Shown: piece by piece, positions 1 to 8,705 of the stretch
Position numbering within the stretch: position 1 is the stretch's first letter
How the letters are laid out: each line of letters opens with the position of its first letter
Source: an uncultured Alphaproteobacteria bacterium
GTDB taxonomy: Bacteria > Pseudomonadota > Alphaproteobacteria > GCA-2731375
Assembly: GCA_951812805.1 (NCBI GenBank)
Contig: CATOSZ010000009.1
Location: 258,501-322,500, forward strand
DNA: 64,000 nucleotides
Direction: 5' to 3'
Notes under the pieces: model-generated
What the model saw: the letters and a program-made list of their open reading frames with translations, nothing else
Databases searched by the model: none
Told to the model about the DNA's origin: nothing
Made by a program: the position numbers and the translations under genes

Positions 1-566
1 GGGGCGAGATGCTGCGCGACGGGCGTTTCTATCTAATGCTGCCGGCCCTGCTGGCGCCGTCCTACGTCTCCACTGGGTTGATCTTTCACCAGGCCCATCT
101 GGCCGAGGCGCGGGAGTGGAGCCTGGCCTGGATCGCCACCTGCTTCATCGGCTATGCCGTCGCCAAGGCGTTCACCGCCGTACTGCTGGGACCGCTGGTC
201 GATCGCTGGACCGCCCGGCGGCTGGCCCGGGTCTATCTGCTGCCGCTGGCGGCCTCGGCGGCGATCCTGGCCGCGGTGCAGCACGAGGCCGGCGCCCTGG
301 TCTACCTGGCCCTGCTGGGCGCCGGGTCCGGCGCCTCCTTCACCGTGATCAACGCCATGTGGGCGGAGATCTACGGCGTCGCCCACCTCGGCGCCATCCG
401 CTCGATCGCCGCCGTGCTGTCGTCGCTCGGCAGCGCGCTGGCACCGGCCAGCATGGGCTGGCTGATCGACGGCGGTGCCTCGGTTGCCATGCTCGCCTGG
501 GGCTCGGCGCTCTATACCCTGCTGGCCCTGGTGCCGTTCAACATCGCATTGTCGCTCCGGCGTTAG
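1..566 (+). CDS. MFS transporter, C-terminal part (5' end outside window)
   Basis: The reading frame is open from the window edge and ends with TAG at 564-566, so the true start lies upstream. About 187 residues are present. They form roughly six hydrophobic helices joined by short loops. A basic cytoplasmic loop (VDRWTARRLAR) follows the second visible helix, as in the second half of major facilitator superfamily permeases. The protein would sit in the inner membrane and move a small solute; the substrate cannot be read from this half. It converges on the downstream esterase gene, and the two stop codons overlap. The family call is fairly safe; specificity is unknown. Confidence 0.8.
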   Translation, partial: GEMLRDGRFYLMLPALLAPSYVSTGLIFHQAHLAEAREWSLAWIATCFIGYAVAKAFTAVLLGPLVDRWTARRLARVYLLPLAASAAILAAVQHEAGALVYLALLGAGSGASFTVINAMWAEIYGVAHLGAIRSIAAVLSSLGSALAPASMGWLIDGGASVAMLAWGSALYTLLALVPFNIALSLRR

Positions 567-1384
567 ACGGCCGCTTCGGCAAATGCCGCGAGGCGGGCGA
601 AGACGTCGCTGTCGGGATCGGCCAGGGCCTCGCAGATGGTGAAGTGGTCGTAGTCGCCGGCGGCGTGGTCCTCGGCCGGGTGGCCCGCTGCCCGCAGGGC
701 GGCGGCATAGTTCCGGGTCTGCGCCTTGAACCCCTCCGTCTCGCCGCCGCCGACCAGCGCGAGCGTCGGCGGCATGACCGCGGGCAGCCGGTGCTGCGGG
801 CTCAGCGCCCGGGCGGTCGCCGCGTCCAGGCCGAGGTCCGCGTTGATCGAGGTGTGGAGCAACGGCTCGAGGTCGAAGATGCCGCTGATCGGCGCCACCG
901 CGCGGATCGGCAGGCTGGGCTTGGCGGCCGCCCAGGCGACCATATGGCCGCCGGCGGAATGGCCGGCCAGGACGATCCGCCCGCCATCGCCGCCCCAGCG
1001 GCCGGACCGGGTGGCGATGAAGGCGACGGCTTCCGTTACCTGGTCGACGATCTCGCGGAATGCGAACTCGGGCCGCAGGCCGTATTCCAGGTTGATCGCG
1101 ACCCAGCCCCTGGCGGCGAACGGCGCGGCGAGGGCGAGGAAGATCTCCTTCTCCAGCGCCCGCCAATAGCCGCCATGGACGAACACGAAGATCGGCGCAC
1201 CGATGCCGTCCCGGGTGAAGACGTCGAGCCGCTGGCGCGGTCCCGGACCGTAGGCGACATCGCGCACGAGGTCAGCGCGGTCCCGCAGCGCCGCGCTCCG
1301 CGCCTCGAGGGCGGTGTAGGCGCGCGCACGGGTCGCGGAGGCGCCCTTCAGGGCATAGAGGGGTTCGAGCGCCGGATCGATCAT
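563..1384 (-). CDS. alpha/beta hydrolase, kynurenine-formamidase/esterase-like
   Basis: 273 residues. The oxyanion-hole motif HGGYW and the nucleophile elbow GHSAGGH are both present, a combination seen in BNA7/KynB-like formamidases and related carboxylesterases. A late DHF motif supplies a likely catalytic histidine and LVGGGE marks the strand before the acidic residue. The ATG was chosen because it overlaps the stop of the upstream ferritin-like gene (ATGA, 1381-1384), which indicates translational coupling. With the two upstream genes it forms a three-gene minus-strand operon. The physiological substrate is not evident. A formamidase role in tryptophan breakdown is possible, but no other kynurenine genes are nearby, so general esterase is the safer call. 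Confidence 0.8.
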   Translation of the reverse strand: MIDPALEPLYALKGASATRARAYTALEARSAALRDRADLVRDVAYGPGPRQRLDVFTRDGIGAPIFVFVHGGYWRALEKEIFLALAAPFAARGWVAINLEYGLRPEFAFREIVDQVTEAVAFIATRSGRWGGDGGRIVLAGHSAGGHMVAWAAAKPSLPIRAVAPISGIFDLEPLLHTSINADLGLDAATARALSPQHRLPAVMPPTLALVGGGETEGFKAQTRNYAAALRAAGHPAEDHAAGDYDHFTICEALADPDSDVFARLAAFAEAAV

Positions 1385-2268
1385 GGCGCGGGGAGCGTGA
1401 TGTCCCAGGCGGCCAGGGTTTCCGCGACCCCGCGGCGCCAGGTCGCGAGCGTGTCGCGCTGGACCAACTCGCTCGCCGCGCCGAGGCCGGCCTCGCCCGC
1501 CCGCCGTTCCGCCGCCCGCTCCGCCTCGGCCACGCCGTCGGGCGCGGTGAAAGGCGTGAGGAAGCCGCCGAATACGATATCGGTCATCACCGCCGCGACC
1601 TGACGTCCGGCGTCGGCACGTTCCGCCGCCCCCCAGGCGGCCGCGCGGTCGTGCGCGAAGGCCCAGCCGAAGTCGGCATGGCGACGCTTGTCCGCCGCGA
1701 CGAGGGCGAGGGCGCGGGCCGCTACCGGTTCCGTCGTGGCGGCGGCATGGGCGGCGAAGAGCTCCGCCTCGGCCCCGATCTTGACGGCACCATGCGCCAG
1801 CATGAAGCCGTCGATGGTGGTGTCGGCGTGCAGCACGACCTGGCTGAGGTCGCGGTTCAGGATCTCGCCATAAGCCAGCGTCGTCGGTGCCGGCAGGGTG
1901 CCGCCGTGCGCTTCGGCCAGTTTCTGCAGGGCGTCGATCTGGCAGGCTTCCTGGGTATTGCGCACGGTGAGGAAGAACTTCGGCGAGATCGGCCGGTCGA
2001 GTTCCAGGCAGAGCCGGATCAAGGTCGCCGGTGTTTCCGAAAGATAGCCCCAGGCGGCCCACAGGCGCCGGCTCCACATCACCCGGGCCGCTTCGCGCAA
2101 TTCGGAATCGAGGGCGGCGGTGTTTAGGTCGGCCCAGGGAATGTCGCTCACCGGATTCCAATGCGCCGCCTTCTCGTCCTCGTAGGCCTGCTGCAGGTCC
2201 GCGACCTGCTGGCCGAGCCGGACGGGAAAGCGCCGTTCGATCAGCAGCTTCGAGTGATAGGCCGCCAT
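1381..2268 (-). CDS. Degenerate ferritin-like protein, paralogue of the upstream gene
   Basis: 295 residues, colinear with the upstream gene product: compare SETPATLI with SESPAIQI, and RHADFGWAF with RHCAFGWHY. The metal ligands of the upstream copy are mostly replaced. The first helix Glu aligns with Ala (LWAAWG against AWLEYG). The EARH motif reads EACQ. The DEVRH motif reads DKRRH. It probably keeps the four-helix ferritin-like fold but is unlikely to bind a diiron centre on its own. A non-catalytic partner subunit of the upstream oxidase is one explanation. The start at ATG 2268 lies 8 bases past the upstream stop, and the gene overlaps the esterase start by 4 bases, so the three are co-transcribed. 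Function is inferred from the fold only. Confidence 0.7.
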   Translation of the reverse strand: MAAYHSKLLIERRFPVRLGQQVADLQQAYEDEKAAHWNPVSDIPWADLNTAALDSELREAARVMWSRRLWAAWGYLSETPATLIRLCLELDRPISPKFFLTVRNTQEACQIDALQKLAEAHGGTLPAPTTLAYGEILNRDLSQVVLHADTTIDGFMLAHGAVKIGAEAELFAAHAAATTEPVAARALALVAADKRRHADFGWAFAHDRAAAWGAAERADAGRQVAAVMTDIVFGGFLTPFTAPDGVAEAERAAERRAGEAGLGAASELVQRDTLATWRRGVAETLAAWDITLPAP

Positions 2269-2276
2269 CGCCCGGC

Positions 2277-3215
2277 TCAGATCGTGCCGGTGCGCGGGTG
2301 GTGGAACTCCGGCAGTTCGCAGCCCCACTCCCGCATCTGCTCGCGGATCCGTTTCACCGTGGCGATGAAGATCGGCTTCTCGGCTTCCTCGACGGTGGAG
2401 CCGAGGCCGGCCTCCCAGGTGATGCGGTCGCACTCCATGTCGAAGCGGGTCGCCTCGCCGTCGTCCTGTGCCAGCCAGGCGCTGTGATAGCCGTTCATCT
2501 CCACGTTCTGGATCATGATGGCGACCGCCTTCTCGATCTTTCGCAACTCGTCCGGGCCCATCTCGGGGATGCGCTTGGCCATGTAGTGCCAGCCGAAGGC
2601 GCAATGGCGCACCTCGTCGCGGGTGATACCGCGGCAGCAGGCCCGCGCGATGGGATCGGTCGTGATCTCGCTCAGGTGCTTGAAGACGTCGAAGGCGACC
2701 TCTTCCGCGGCGCAGACGAGCGCGGCGATCAACGCCTCCAGCAGGCCATCGGGGTCCAGCGCCATCTTGCGGACGCCGTGCGTCTCCACGTTGCTCTCGT
2801 ACTCGCGCAGCGGCGGGGCCTCGATATAGCCGCCGCAGGCCTCGGCGAAGAGATAGCAGACCTCGGCGTGGCGCGCCTCTTCCTGCGAGCGGATGGTGAA
2901 GAACAGGCCGAGATCGCTCTCCCGTCCTTCGCGGGCGAAGCGGATCTGGATCGCCGGGCTCTCGGAAATGGCGCCGTATTCCAGCCAGGCCCGGCGGGAC
3001 CAGGCGTTGCGGGCGGCCCACAGCTGTTCCTCGGTATAGTTCGCCTTCTCGAAGCTGTCCCAGGCGATGTCGCGGCGCGGATCCCATTGGTTCTTCGCCG
3101 CCGCGTAGAACAGGTCGCGCACGCTGGTGATCCGGCGCGAGAGGTCGATGGGAAACCGATCCTCCGGCGCATCCAGGATGGTGGCGTCTGTGGAAATGCG
3201 CGACATCTCGTTCAT
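2277..3215 (-). CDS. Ferritin-like diiron protein (putative oxygenase/oxidase)
   Basis: 312 residues, mostly alpha-helical. A complete set of carboxylate-bridged diiron ligands can be laid out: Glu79 in AWLEYG, Glu113 and His116 in EEARH, Glu171/172 in AAEEVA, and Glu201 and His204 in DEVRH. This spacing resembles the R2-like and AurF-like ferritin superfamily, whose members use O2 at two irons to oxidise a substrate. It begins the operon with its degenerate paralogue and an esterase. The ATG at 3215 has a GGAGAGG ribosome site about 10 bases upstream. The substrate is unknown; no named pathway gene is adjacent. It could also be a stress ferritin-like protein, but the paired arrangement suggests an enzyme. 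Confidence 0.75.
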   Translation of the reverse strand: MNEMSRISTDATILDAPEDRFPIDLSRRITSVRDLFYAAAKNQWDPRRDIAWDSFEKANYTEEQLWAARNAWSRRAWLEYGAISESPAIQIRFAREGRESDLGLFFTIRSQEEARHAEVCYLFAEACGGYIEAPPLREYESNVETHGVRKMALDPDGLLEALIAALVCAAEEVAFDVFKHLSEITTDPIARACCRGITRDEVRHCAFGWHYMAKRIPEMGPDELRKIEKAVAIMIQNVEMNGYHSAWLAQDDGEATRFDMECDRITWEAGLGSTVEEAEKPIFIATVKRIREQMREWGCELPEFHHPRTGTI

Positions 3216-3353
3216 GGCGTTCCGACCTCTCCGTGCAAGCCCGAGTGTGGCGCCCGCGTGCGCGCAGGGTCAAGGGCGCGGCTTGCCTCGCGGGCGAACG
3301 GCCCGGCATACTCCGGCCGCCCGATCCCCTGGGCCCGTGTCGAGGAGAGCGCC

Positions 3354-3908
3354 ATGCCCCGCATTCACCTGATCCGCCACGGCAAGGCGGCGGCCGGTTT
3401 CGATGCCGACCTCGACCCGGGCCTGGACGATACCGGGCGGGCCCAGGCCGAGGCGGCGGCGGCGGCGATGGCGACCAAGGGCCCCATGCACCTCGTCACC
3501 AGCCCGCTGAAACGGGCGCGCGAGACCGCCCTGCCGTTGGCCCGGCATTGGGGCTTCGAGCCGACGGTGGCGCCGGAGGTCACGGAAATTCCGCTCGGCT
3601 CGAACGACCTGCAGGTTCGCCGGGCCTGGCTCGATTCCGTGATGGCCGGCGGCTGGAGCGTCGTCACCCCCGAACTCGCGGCCTGGCGCCAGGGCGTCAT
3701 CGACTATCTTCTGGGCCTGGAGCGCGAGAGCGTCGTCTTCAGCCACTACATCGCGATCAACGTCGCCGTCGGCGCCGCGCGGGGAGACGACGAGGTCGTG
3801 GTCTTCCGGCCGGACAACGGCTCCATCACCAGCTTCGAGACCGATGGCGGCGCGCTGCAGCTGCTGACGCTCGGCCGCGAAGCGGTGACGGAGGTTCGCT
3901 CCGGCTGA
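3354..3908 (+). CDS. Histidine phosphatase family protein (PGAM/SixA-like)
   Basis: 184 residues. The signature RHG at residues 8-10 carries the histidine that is phosphorylated in this superfamily. SPLKRARET supplies the second arginine and SHY the late catalytic histidine. The length suits the small branch of the family, which includes SixA and various sugar-phosphate or nucleotide phosphatases. ATG 3354 is preceded by GAGGAGAG. It is divergent from the ferritin-like operon and sits 86 bases before the large sensor kinase. SixA enzymes remove phosphate from Hpt histidines, so a link to the neighbouring phosphorelay is possible, but the sequence alone does not show it. Confidence 0.85.
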   Translation: MPRIHLIRHGKAAAGFDADLDPGLDDTGRAQAEAAAAAMATKGPMHLVTSPLKRARETALPLARHWGFEPTVAPEVTEIPLGSNDLQVRRAWLDSVMAGGWSVVTPELAAWRQGVIDYLLGLERESVVFSHYIAINVAVGAARGDDEVVVFRPDNGSITSFETDGGALQLLTLGREAVTEVRSG

Positions 3909-3964
3909 AGCCTCGTGCCTGTCCGTTAACCTTTTGGTCACCATCATTGGCCACCCTGTCCTGG

Positions 3965-3976
3965 ATTTGTACAAAT
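3965..3976. promoter_or_regulatory. ATTTGTACAAAT palindrome, probable YefM/Phd-type operator
   Basis: A perfect 12-bp palindrome with a TGTACA core lies 18 bases before the start codon of the antitoxin-kinase fusion and just ahead of its ribosome site (CTGGAGG). TGTACA is the core recognised by YefM antitoxin at its own promoter. Its position, in AT-rich sequence between two GC-rich genes, fits autorepression by the N-terminal domain of the gene product. Binding is inferred. Confidence 0.55.
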
Positions 3977-3994
3977 TCAGACCTGGAGGTCGCA

Positions 3995-6900
3995 ATGAAC
4001 GTGATGGCGGCGTCGAAAGTCCGGGCCAATTTCGCCCAGATCCTGAAACAGGCCGCACAGGACGGCCACCGCGTCGTGGTCGAGAACCACGGCAGGCCGC
4101 GCGCCGCGATCGTGCCGCTGGAGGATCTGGATCGGCTGGAATGGATGGCGGACTTCGCCGATGCCGCCGCCGACTGGTTCTGGGAGTCGGACGAGACGCA
4201 CCGTGTCACCCACATCGCGCCCTCTTCACGACGCGCGGAGGGCTACGCTCCGGACGTTTTTCACGGGCGCCGTCGCCTGGATCTGATCGAAGAGGTGGTC
4301 GAAGGCCACTCGATAGAGGCCCATGCACGGGATCTTGCCGCGCAACGGTCCTTCAAGGATTTTCGCTTCCGCTTCACCGGCGCGGACGGCCGCCCGCACT
4401 GGAGTAGTTCCAGCGGCCTGCCGATTCACGGCCCGGACGGAGGATTTCTCGGCTACCGGGGGACGGGACGCGACGTCACGCGCGAGATGGAGGAAGCGCA
4501 CCGCCTGCAACACGTGCGCGACAGCCTGTTCGGTGCGATCGAGAACCTGTCCGAAACCTTTGCGCTGTGGGACGCCGAAGAGCGGCTGGTCGTCGCCGGT
4601 GGCTTCCGGGGTGGGCGGACTCCCGCTGTGGAACGAGCGCTGGCGCCGGGCATCCCGTTCGGGGAACATCTGCACATGCTGATCGACGCGGGCCTGATCC
4701 CCGACGCCGCCGGCCGGGCGGACGAATGGATCGCGGCCCGCATCGATCACTATCGCCGGGGCGGTGAAGGATTCGAGATCCGCCGTCCCGGCGGGCGCTG
4801 GCTGCTCGCCTTCGACGAAAAGCTGCCCGACGGTGGTACGGTCACGACGTCGATCGACATCACCGCCCGCAAACGGATGGAGGAGCGACTTCGCCGCCAT
4901 CGCGACGAGTTGGAGAATCGCGTGCGCGCCCGGACGCGTGAGCTGGCGGAGCGTGAGATGGAACTGCGTCTCGTCACCAACCATGTGCCGGCGATGATCA
5001 CCCAGCTGGACACGGACCTGCGGTTTACGTTCGCCAACAACGTCAGTGAGACCTGGTATGCCCGACGGCGGGACCGCATCGTCGGTCGGCACGTCGACGA
5101 GGTCGTCAGCCCCGACGCCCTCTCCCGCTTGCGCCCTCGCCTCGAGACGGTCATGCGCGGCGAGACCATGGAATTCGACGACCGCCTGACCTATCCCGAC
5201 GGCGTGACGCGCGACGTGCAGATCACTTATCTGCCCCGGTTCGGCGACGACGGTGCCGTGGTCGGCTGCATATCCTTCGCCATCGACATCACCGATCGCA
5301 AGGCGGCCGAGGTCTCGCTGCGCCAGAGCGAGCAGCGCTTCCAGGACTTCGCGGACGTTTCCGCCGATTGGTATTTCGAGACGGACGCCGAGCTGCACTA
5401 CACCTTCTTCAGCCCATCGCTTCCCCTGTATGGCCGATGCGGAGACGATTTTCTCGGCAAGACGCGGATGGAACTCGCCGTCGTTCATCATGGCGAGGAT
5501 GTCGCCGACGGCGAGATCGAAGCCATGCTGTGCCGCCGCTCTTACCGCAACGTCGAACGTCTCTCCGATCTCGGCGGCGATAGATGGGTCCGTGTCAGCG
5601 GCCTGCCCAAATACGGGCCCGACGGCACGTTTCTCGGCTTCCGGGGCGGCGCTACGGACATCACCGCCCTCAAGCGCCAGGAGAAGGCCCTGGCCGAGAG
5701 CGAGGAAAACTTCCGCCGCCTGTTCGAGGGCGGCCGGCACGGCATCGCCATCTTCGACGACGCCCGCATGGTCTTCGCCAATGCCGCCCTGGCCCGTATC
5801 TTCGGCTACGACAGCGTCGACGAGGTCCTGGCCCTGCCGGGGGTCGAGGAACTCATCGCCGAGGGCGAACGCGACCGCCTCGCCCGGTACCGCCGAATGC
5901 GGCGCGAGGGTGCCGATACGCCGCTCGAATACGAAGTGGAGGGGGTCCGCAAGGACGGCTCGCCCGTGTGGTTGCATCTGTCCGCCCAGCGGGTGCTGTG
6001 GGAGGGCGAGTGGCGCTTTGCGAACACTCTGGTCGACATCACCGCCCGCAAACAGGTCGAAGCGGAACGCCAAGTGCTGGAGCGTCGGTTGCGGGCCGTG
6101 ATCAACGCGGTACCCGCGGATCTCTCGGTGACGGATCCGTCGGGTCGCTACATCCTGGTCAACAGCACTCTGGCTGCCGCCAAAGGACTGGATATCGAGA
6201 ATTTCACACGACGTGGCATCGCGGACGTCTTCGACCAGGCCGCCGCCACCGCCCTACGCGAGCGGACGCGGCATGTCGTCGAGACGGGCGAAACGGTGCA
6301 TGGCTTCGAAATCCAGGATTCGGGCAGCCGTGAGGGCCGCTCGCTGCTGGCCAATCTAGCGCCCGTGCTCGACGAAGAGGGGGCCGTCACCAGTGTCGTG
6401 ACCGTGGCGCTCGACATCTCCGAGATCCGCCGCGCGCAGGAGGTCAACCGCCGTTTCCTCGACGCCATCGAGTATCTCTCGGAGGGCCTGGCCCTCTACG
6501 ATCCCGATCAAAGGCTCGTCGTCTGCAACGATCACTATCGCCAATCCGCCGGGGCCGCGCGGGACATCGTCGTCCCGGGTGCCACCGTTCGTGAGGTGCT
6601 GGGCACCATGGCACGCGCGGGCTCGGCGCCGGAAGCGGTCGGCGATCCGGAAGCCTGGCTCGCGGAACGCATGATCTTCCACGACGATTGCGAACAGACC
6701 TTCGAGAGTTTCGAGGCCAACCGGGGGGGATGCGAGTATCTGGTCCGGAAGTACCGGTTACCCGACGGCAGCGTGCTGATCTCTGACGTCGATATCAGCG
6801 AGGTCGAGCGACGCCGCCGCGAGCTGGAGCAAAGCCACGATCTGCTGCAATCCTTGATGGACAGCCTGCCGGACCTGGTCGCCGTGAAGGGCAACGACGA

Positions 6901-8695
6901 CCGCTACCTCTTCGTCAACCGGGTGTTCGAACAATGGTTCGGCGTCCCCCGCGAGACGGCGATCGGCAAGCGATTGCTCGATGTCATGCCGGACGAAGAT
7001 GGTCGGCGTCTCGCCCGCTTCGACGCGGAGGCGGCCCGGCACGGCGAACGGCGAAGCGCGGAGATGGAGATCGCCTATCCCGACGGCGTCACCCGTCCCG
7101 TCACCAAGATCTCGATCCCTATCCTCGATGCGGCGGGCGAGAACCGGGCGCTGGCCGTCGTCAACGTCGACAATACGGAGAAGTGGCAGCAGGAACGGGC
7201 CCGCGAGCAACTGCTGAACGCAACGGAAGGCCTGGAGGAGGGGCTGGCGGTGTTCGATGCGGAAGACCGCTTCGTCGCCTGCAACAACCAGTTCCATGAG
7301 CTGACGCGAATCACGGCGTCCTATCTCGAGCCGGGACGTCCCTTCGCGGAAATCCTGCGACTGAGTTTGCCCGATGTCGCCGCCGCGGAACCGGACACGG
7401 ATCCCGAGGGCTGGTTCGCGGAACGCCTAGCGCGCCACAGCGATCCTGGAGAAACCCTCTATTATCACCGTGCCGGCCGCGATATCGCGATCCGCGAGGC
7501 GCGCCTGCCCGAAGGCGGCATCGCGATCGCCGTGCGCGACGTCACCGAGCAGCGCCGCCGCGAGGCGCAGCTGCGTCAGGCGCAGAAGATGGAAGCGGTC
7601 GGTCAGCTGACCGGCGGCGTGGCGCACGACTTCAACAACCTGCTCGCCATCATCCAGGGCAATATCACCCTGCTCGACCGTCGTGTGGGCGCGACCTCGC
7701 CCCTGAAGGAACTGACGGCGCCGGCGCTTCGGGCCGTGCGCCGCGGCGCCTCCCTCACCCATCGCCTGCTGGCTTTTTCGCGGCGCCAGACCCTCGACGT
7801 GCAGGCGGTCGACGTGGAATCGCTGTTCGACGGACTGGACGATCTGCTGCGCCGCGCGCTCGGCGAGGACATAACCCTCGACGTCGACATTCGGCCCGGG
7901 ACCTGGCCGTGCGCGGCGGACGAAGGACTGTTGGAGCAGGCGATCGTCAACCTCGCCAACAATGCGCGCGATGCGATGCCGGCAGGTGGACGCCTCACCA
8001 TCGACGTCGCCAACGCCGACAAGGATATCGGCGAGCTGGGTGAAGACGACGGCCGGGACTTCGTCGCCATCACCGTTTCCGACAGCGGCATCGGCATGCC
8101 GCCGAGCGTCCAGGAACAGATCTTCGAGCCCTTCTTCACCACCAAGGATGTCGGTCAGGGCACCGGTCTCGGTCTTTCCATGGTCTATGGTTTCATCAAG
8201 CAGTCCCTGGGCCACATCATCGTGGAGAGCGAGCCGGATATCGGCACCAGCATGTCGCTGTTGCTGCCCCGTGGCGAGGAGCGTGCGGAGGACGCCGCGA
8301 TCTCTTCGAGCGTCGACCTGGAGACGCACGAGAAGACCATCATGATCGTCGAGGACGACGATGACCTGCGCGCCGTCGTCGCCACGTTCCTCGCCAGCCT
8401 CGGCTACAACGTGCTGGATGCGGGCAGCGGTGTGGCCGCGTTGCGCGTGCTGGCCGACGCACCGCACCTCGACCTGCTGCTGACCGACGTCGTGCTACCC
8501 GACGGTTTGAGTGGGCTCCAGGTCTCGGAGGTCGTGCACGGACGCTATCCGGGGGTGAAGTCGCTCTTCATGTCGGGCTACCCGACGGCGATGCGGGACC
8601 AAGGCGACGCGGCCTTCCCCCGGGCGCCCATCATCGGCAAGCCCTTCGAGCTGGACGATCTCGCGGTCTGGGTCGGCAAGGCGCTGACCGAGTGA
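3995..8695 (+). CDS. Hybrid histidine kinase: YefM/Phd-like domain, nine PAS domains, HisKA-HATPase, receiver
   Basis: 1566 residues in one uninterrupted frame. Residues 1-50 match the YefM/Phd antitoxin N-terminus (ASKVRANFAQILKQA, then ENHGRPRAAIVPLEDLDRL). Nine PAS-like sensor domains follow at about 51-160, 179-287, 326-430, 449-555, 572-681, 699-806, 821-931, 950-1056 and 1072-1178; most end in the DIT/DVT linker typical of PAS modules. HisKA carries His1211 in GGVAHDFNN. The ATPase domain shows NLANNARDAM, DSGIGM and GTGLGLSM. A C-terminal receiver has phospho-acceptor Asp1498. No transmembrane segment is visible, so it is likely cytosolic. ATG 3995 follows CTGGAGG. An internal ATG at codon 51 could make a kinase lacking the antitoxin part. 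Its output is probably phosphotransfer through an Hpt protein; the partner is unknown. Confidence 0.9.
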   Translation: MNVMAASKVRANFAQILKQAAQDGHRVVVENHGRPRAAIVPLEDLDRLEWMADFADAAADWFWESDETHRVTHIAPSSRRAEGYAPDVFHGRRRLDLIEEVVEGHSIEAHARDLAAQRSFKDFRFRFTGADGRPHWSSSSGLPIHGPDGGFLGYRGTGRDVTREMEEAHRLQHVRDSLFGAIENLSETFALWDAEERLVVAGGFRGGRTPAVERALAPGIPFGEHLHMLIDAGLIPDAAGRADEWIAARIDHYRRGGEGFEIRRPGGRWLLAFDEKLPDGGTVTTSIDITARKRMEERLRRHRDELENRVRARTRELAEREMELRLVTNHVPAMITQLDTDLRFTFANNVSETWYARRRDRIVGRHVDEVVSPDALSRLRPRLETVMRGETMEFDDRLTYPDGVTRDVQITYLPRFGDDGAVVGCISFAIDITDRKAAEVSLRQSEQRFQDFADVSADWYFETDAELHYTFFSPSLPLYGRCGDDFLGKTRMELAVVHHGEDVADGEIEAMLCRRSYRNVERLSDLGGDRWVRVSGLPKYGPDGTFLGFRGGATDITALKRQEKALAESEENFRRLFEGGRHGIAIFDDARMVFANAALARIFGYDSVDEVLALPGVEELIAEGERDRLARYRRMRREGADTPLEYEVEGVRKDGSPVWLHLSAQRVLWEGEWRFANTLVDITARKQVEAERQVLERRLRAVINAVPADLSVTDPSGRYILVNSTLAAAKGLDIENFTRRGIADVFDQAAATALRERTRHVVETGETVHGFEIQDSGSREGRSLLANLAPVLDEEGAVTSVVTVALDISEIRRAQEVNRRFLDAIEYLSEGLALYDPDQRLVVCNDHYRQSAGAARDIVVPGATVREVLGTMARAGSAPEAVGDPEAWLAERMIFHDDCEQTFESFEANRGGCEYLVRKYRLPDGSVLISDVDISEVERRRRELEQSHDLLQSLMDSLPDLVAVKGNDDRYLFVNRVFEQWFGVPRETAIGKRLLDVMPDEDGRRLARFDAEAARHGERRSAEMEIAYPDGVTRPVTKISIPILDAAGENRALAVVNVDNTEKWQQERAREQLLNATEGLEEGLAVFDAEDRFVACNNQFHELTRITASYLEPGRPFAEILRLSLPDVAAAEPDTDPEGWFAERLARHSDPGETLYYHRAGRDIAIREARLPEGGIAIAVRDVTEQRRREAQLRQAQKMEAVGQLTGGVAHDFNNLLAIIQGNITLLDRRVGATSPLKELTAPALRAVRRGASLTHRLLAFSRRQTLDVQAVDVESLFDGLDDLLRRALGEDITLDVDIRPGTWPCAADEGLLEQAIVNLANNARDAMPAGGRLTIDVANADKDIGELGEDDGRDFVAITVSDSGIGMPPSVQEQIFEPFFTTKDVGQGTGLGLSMVYGFIKQSLGHIIVESEPDIGTSMSLLLPRGEERAEDAAISSSVDLETHEKTIMIVEDDDDLRAVVATFLASLGYNVLDAGSGVAALRVLADAPHLDLLLTDVVLPDGLSGLQVSEVVHGRYPGVKSLFMSGYPTAMRDQGDAAFPRAPIIGKPFELDDLAVWVGKALTE

Positions 8696-8696
8696 G

Positions 8697-8705
8697 GGCA
8701 ACGGG
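8697..8705. repeat. Target-site duplication GGCAACGGG (left; right copy 10143-10151)
   Basis: Nine bases are exactly repeated on both sides of insertion sequence copy 1. Because the element ends in G, the duplication could be counted as 10 bases. It marks the original unbroken insertion site. Confidence 0.85.

Noticed and set aside
33..1166. Long minus-strand frame over the MFS end and esterase
   Set aside because: It overlaps two genes with clear motifs and its translation is Arg/Pro/Gly-rich, typical of a shadow frame.
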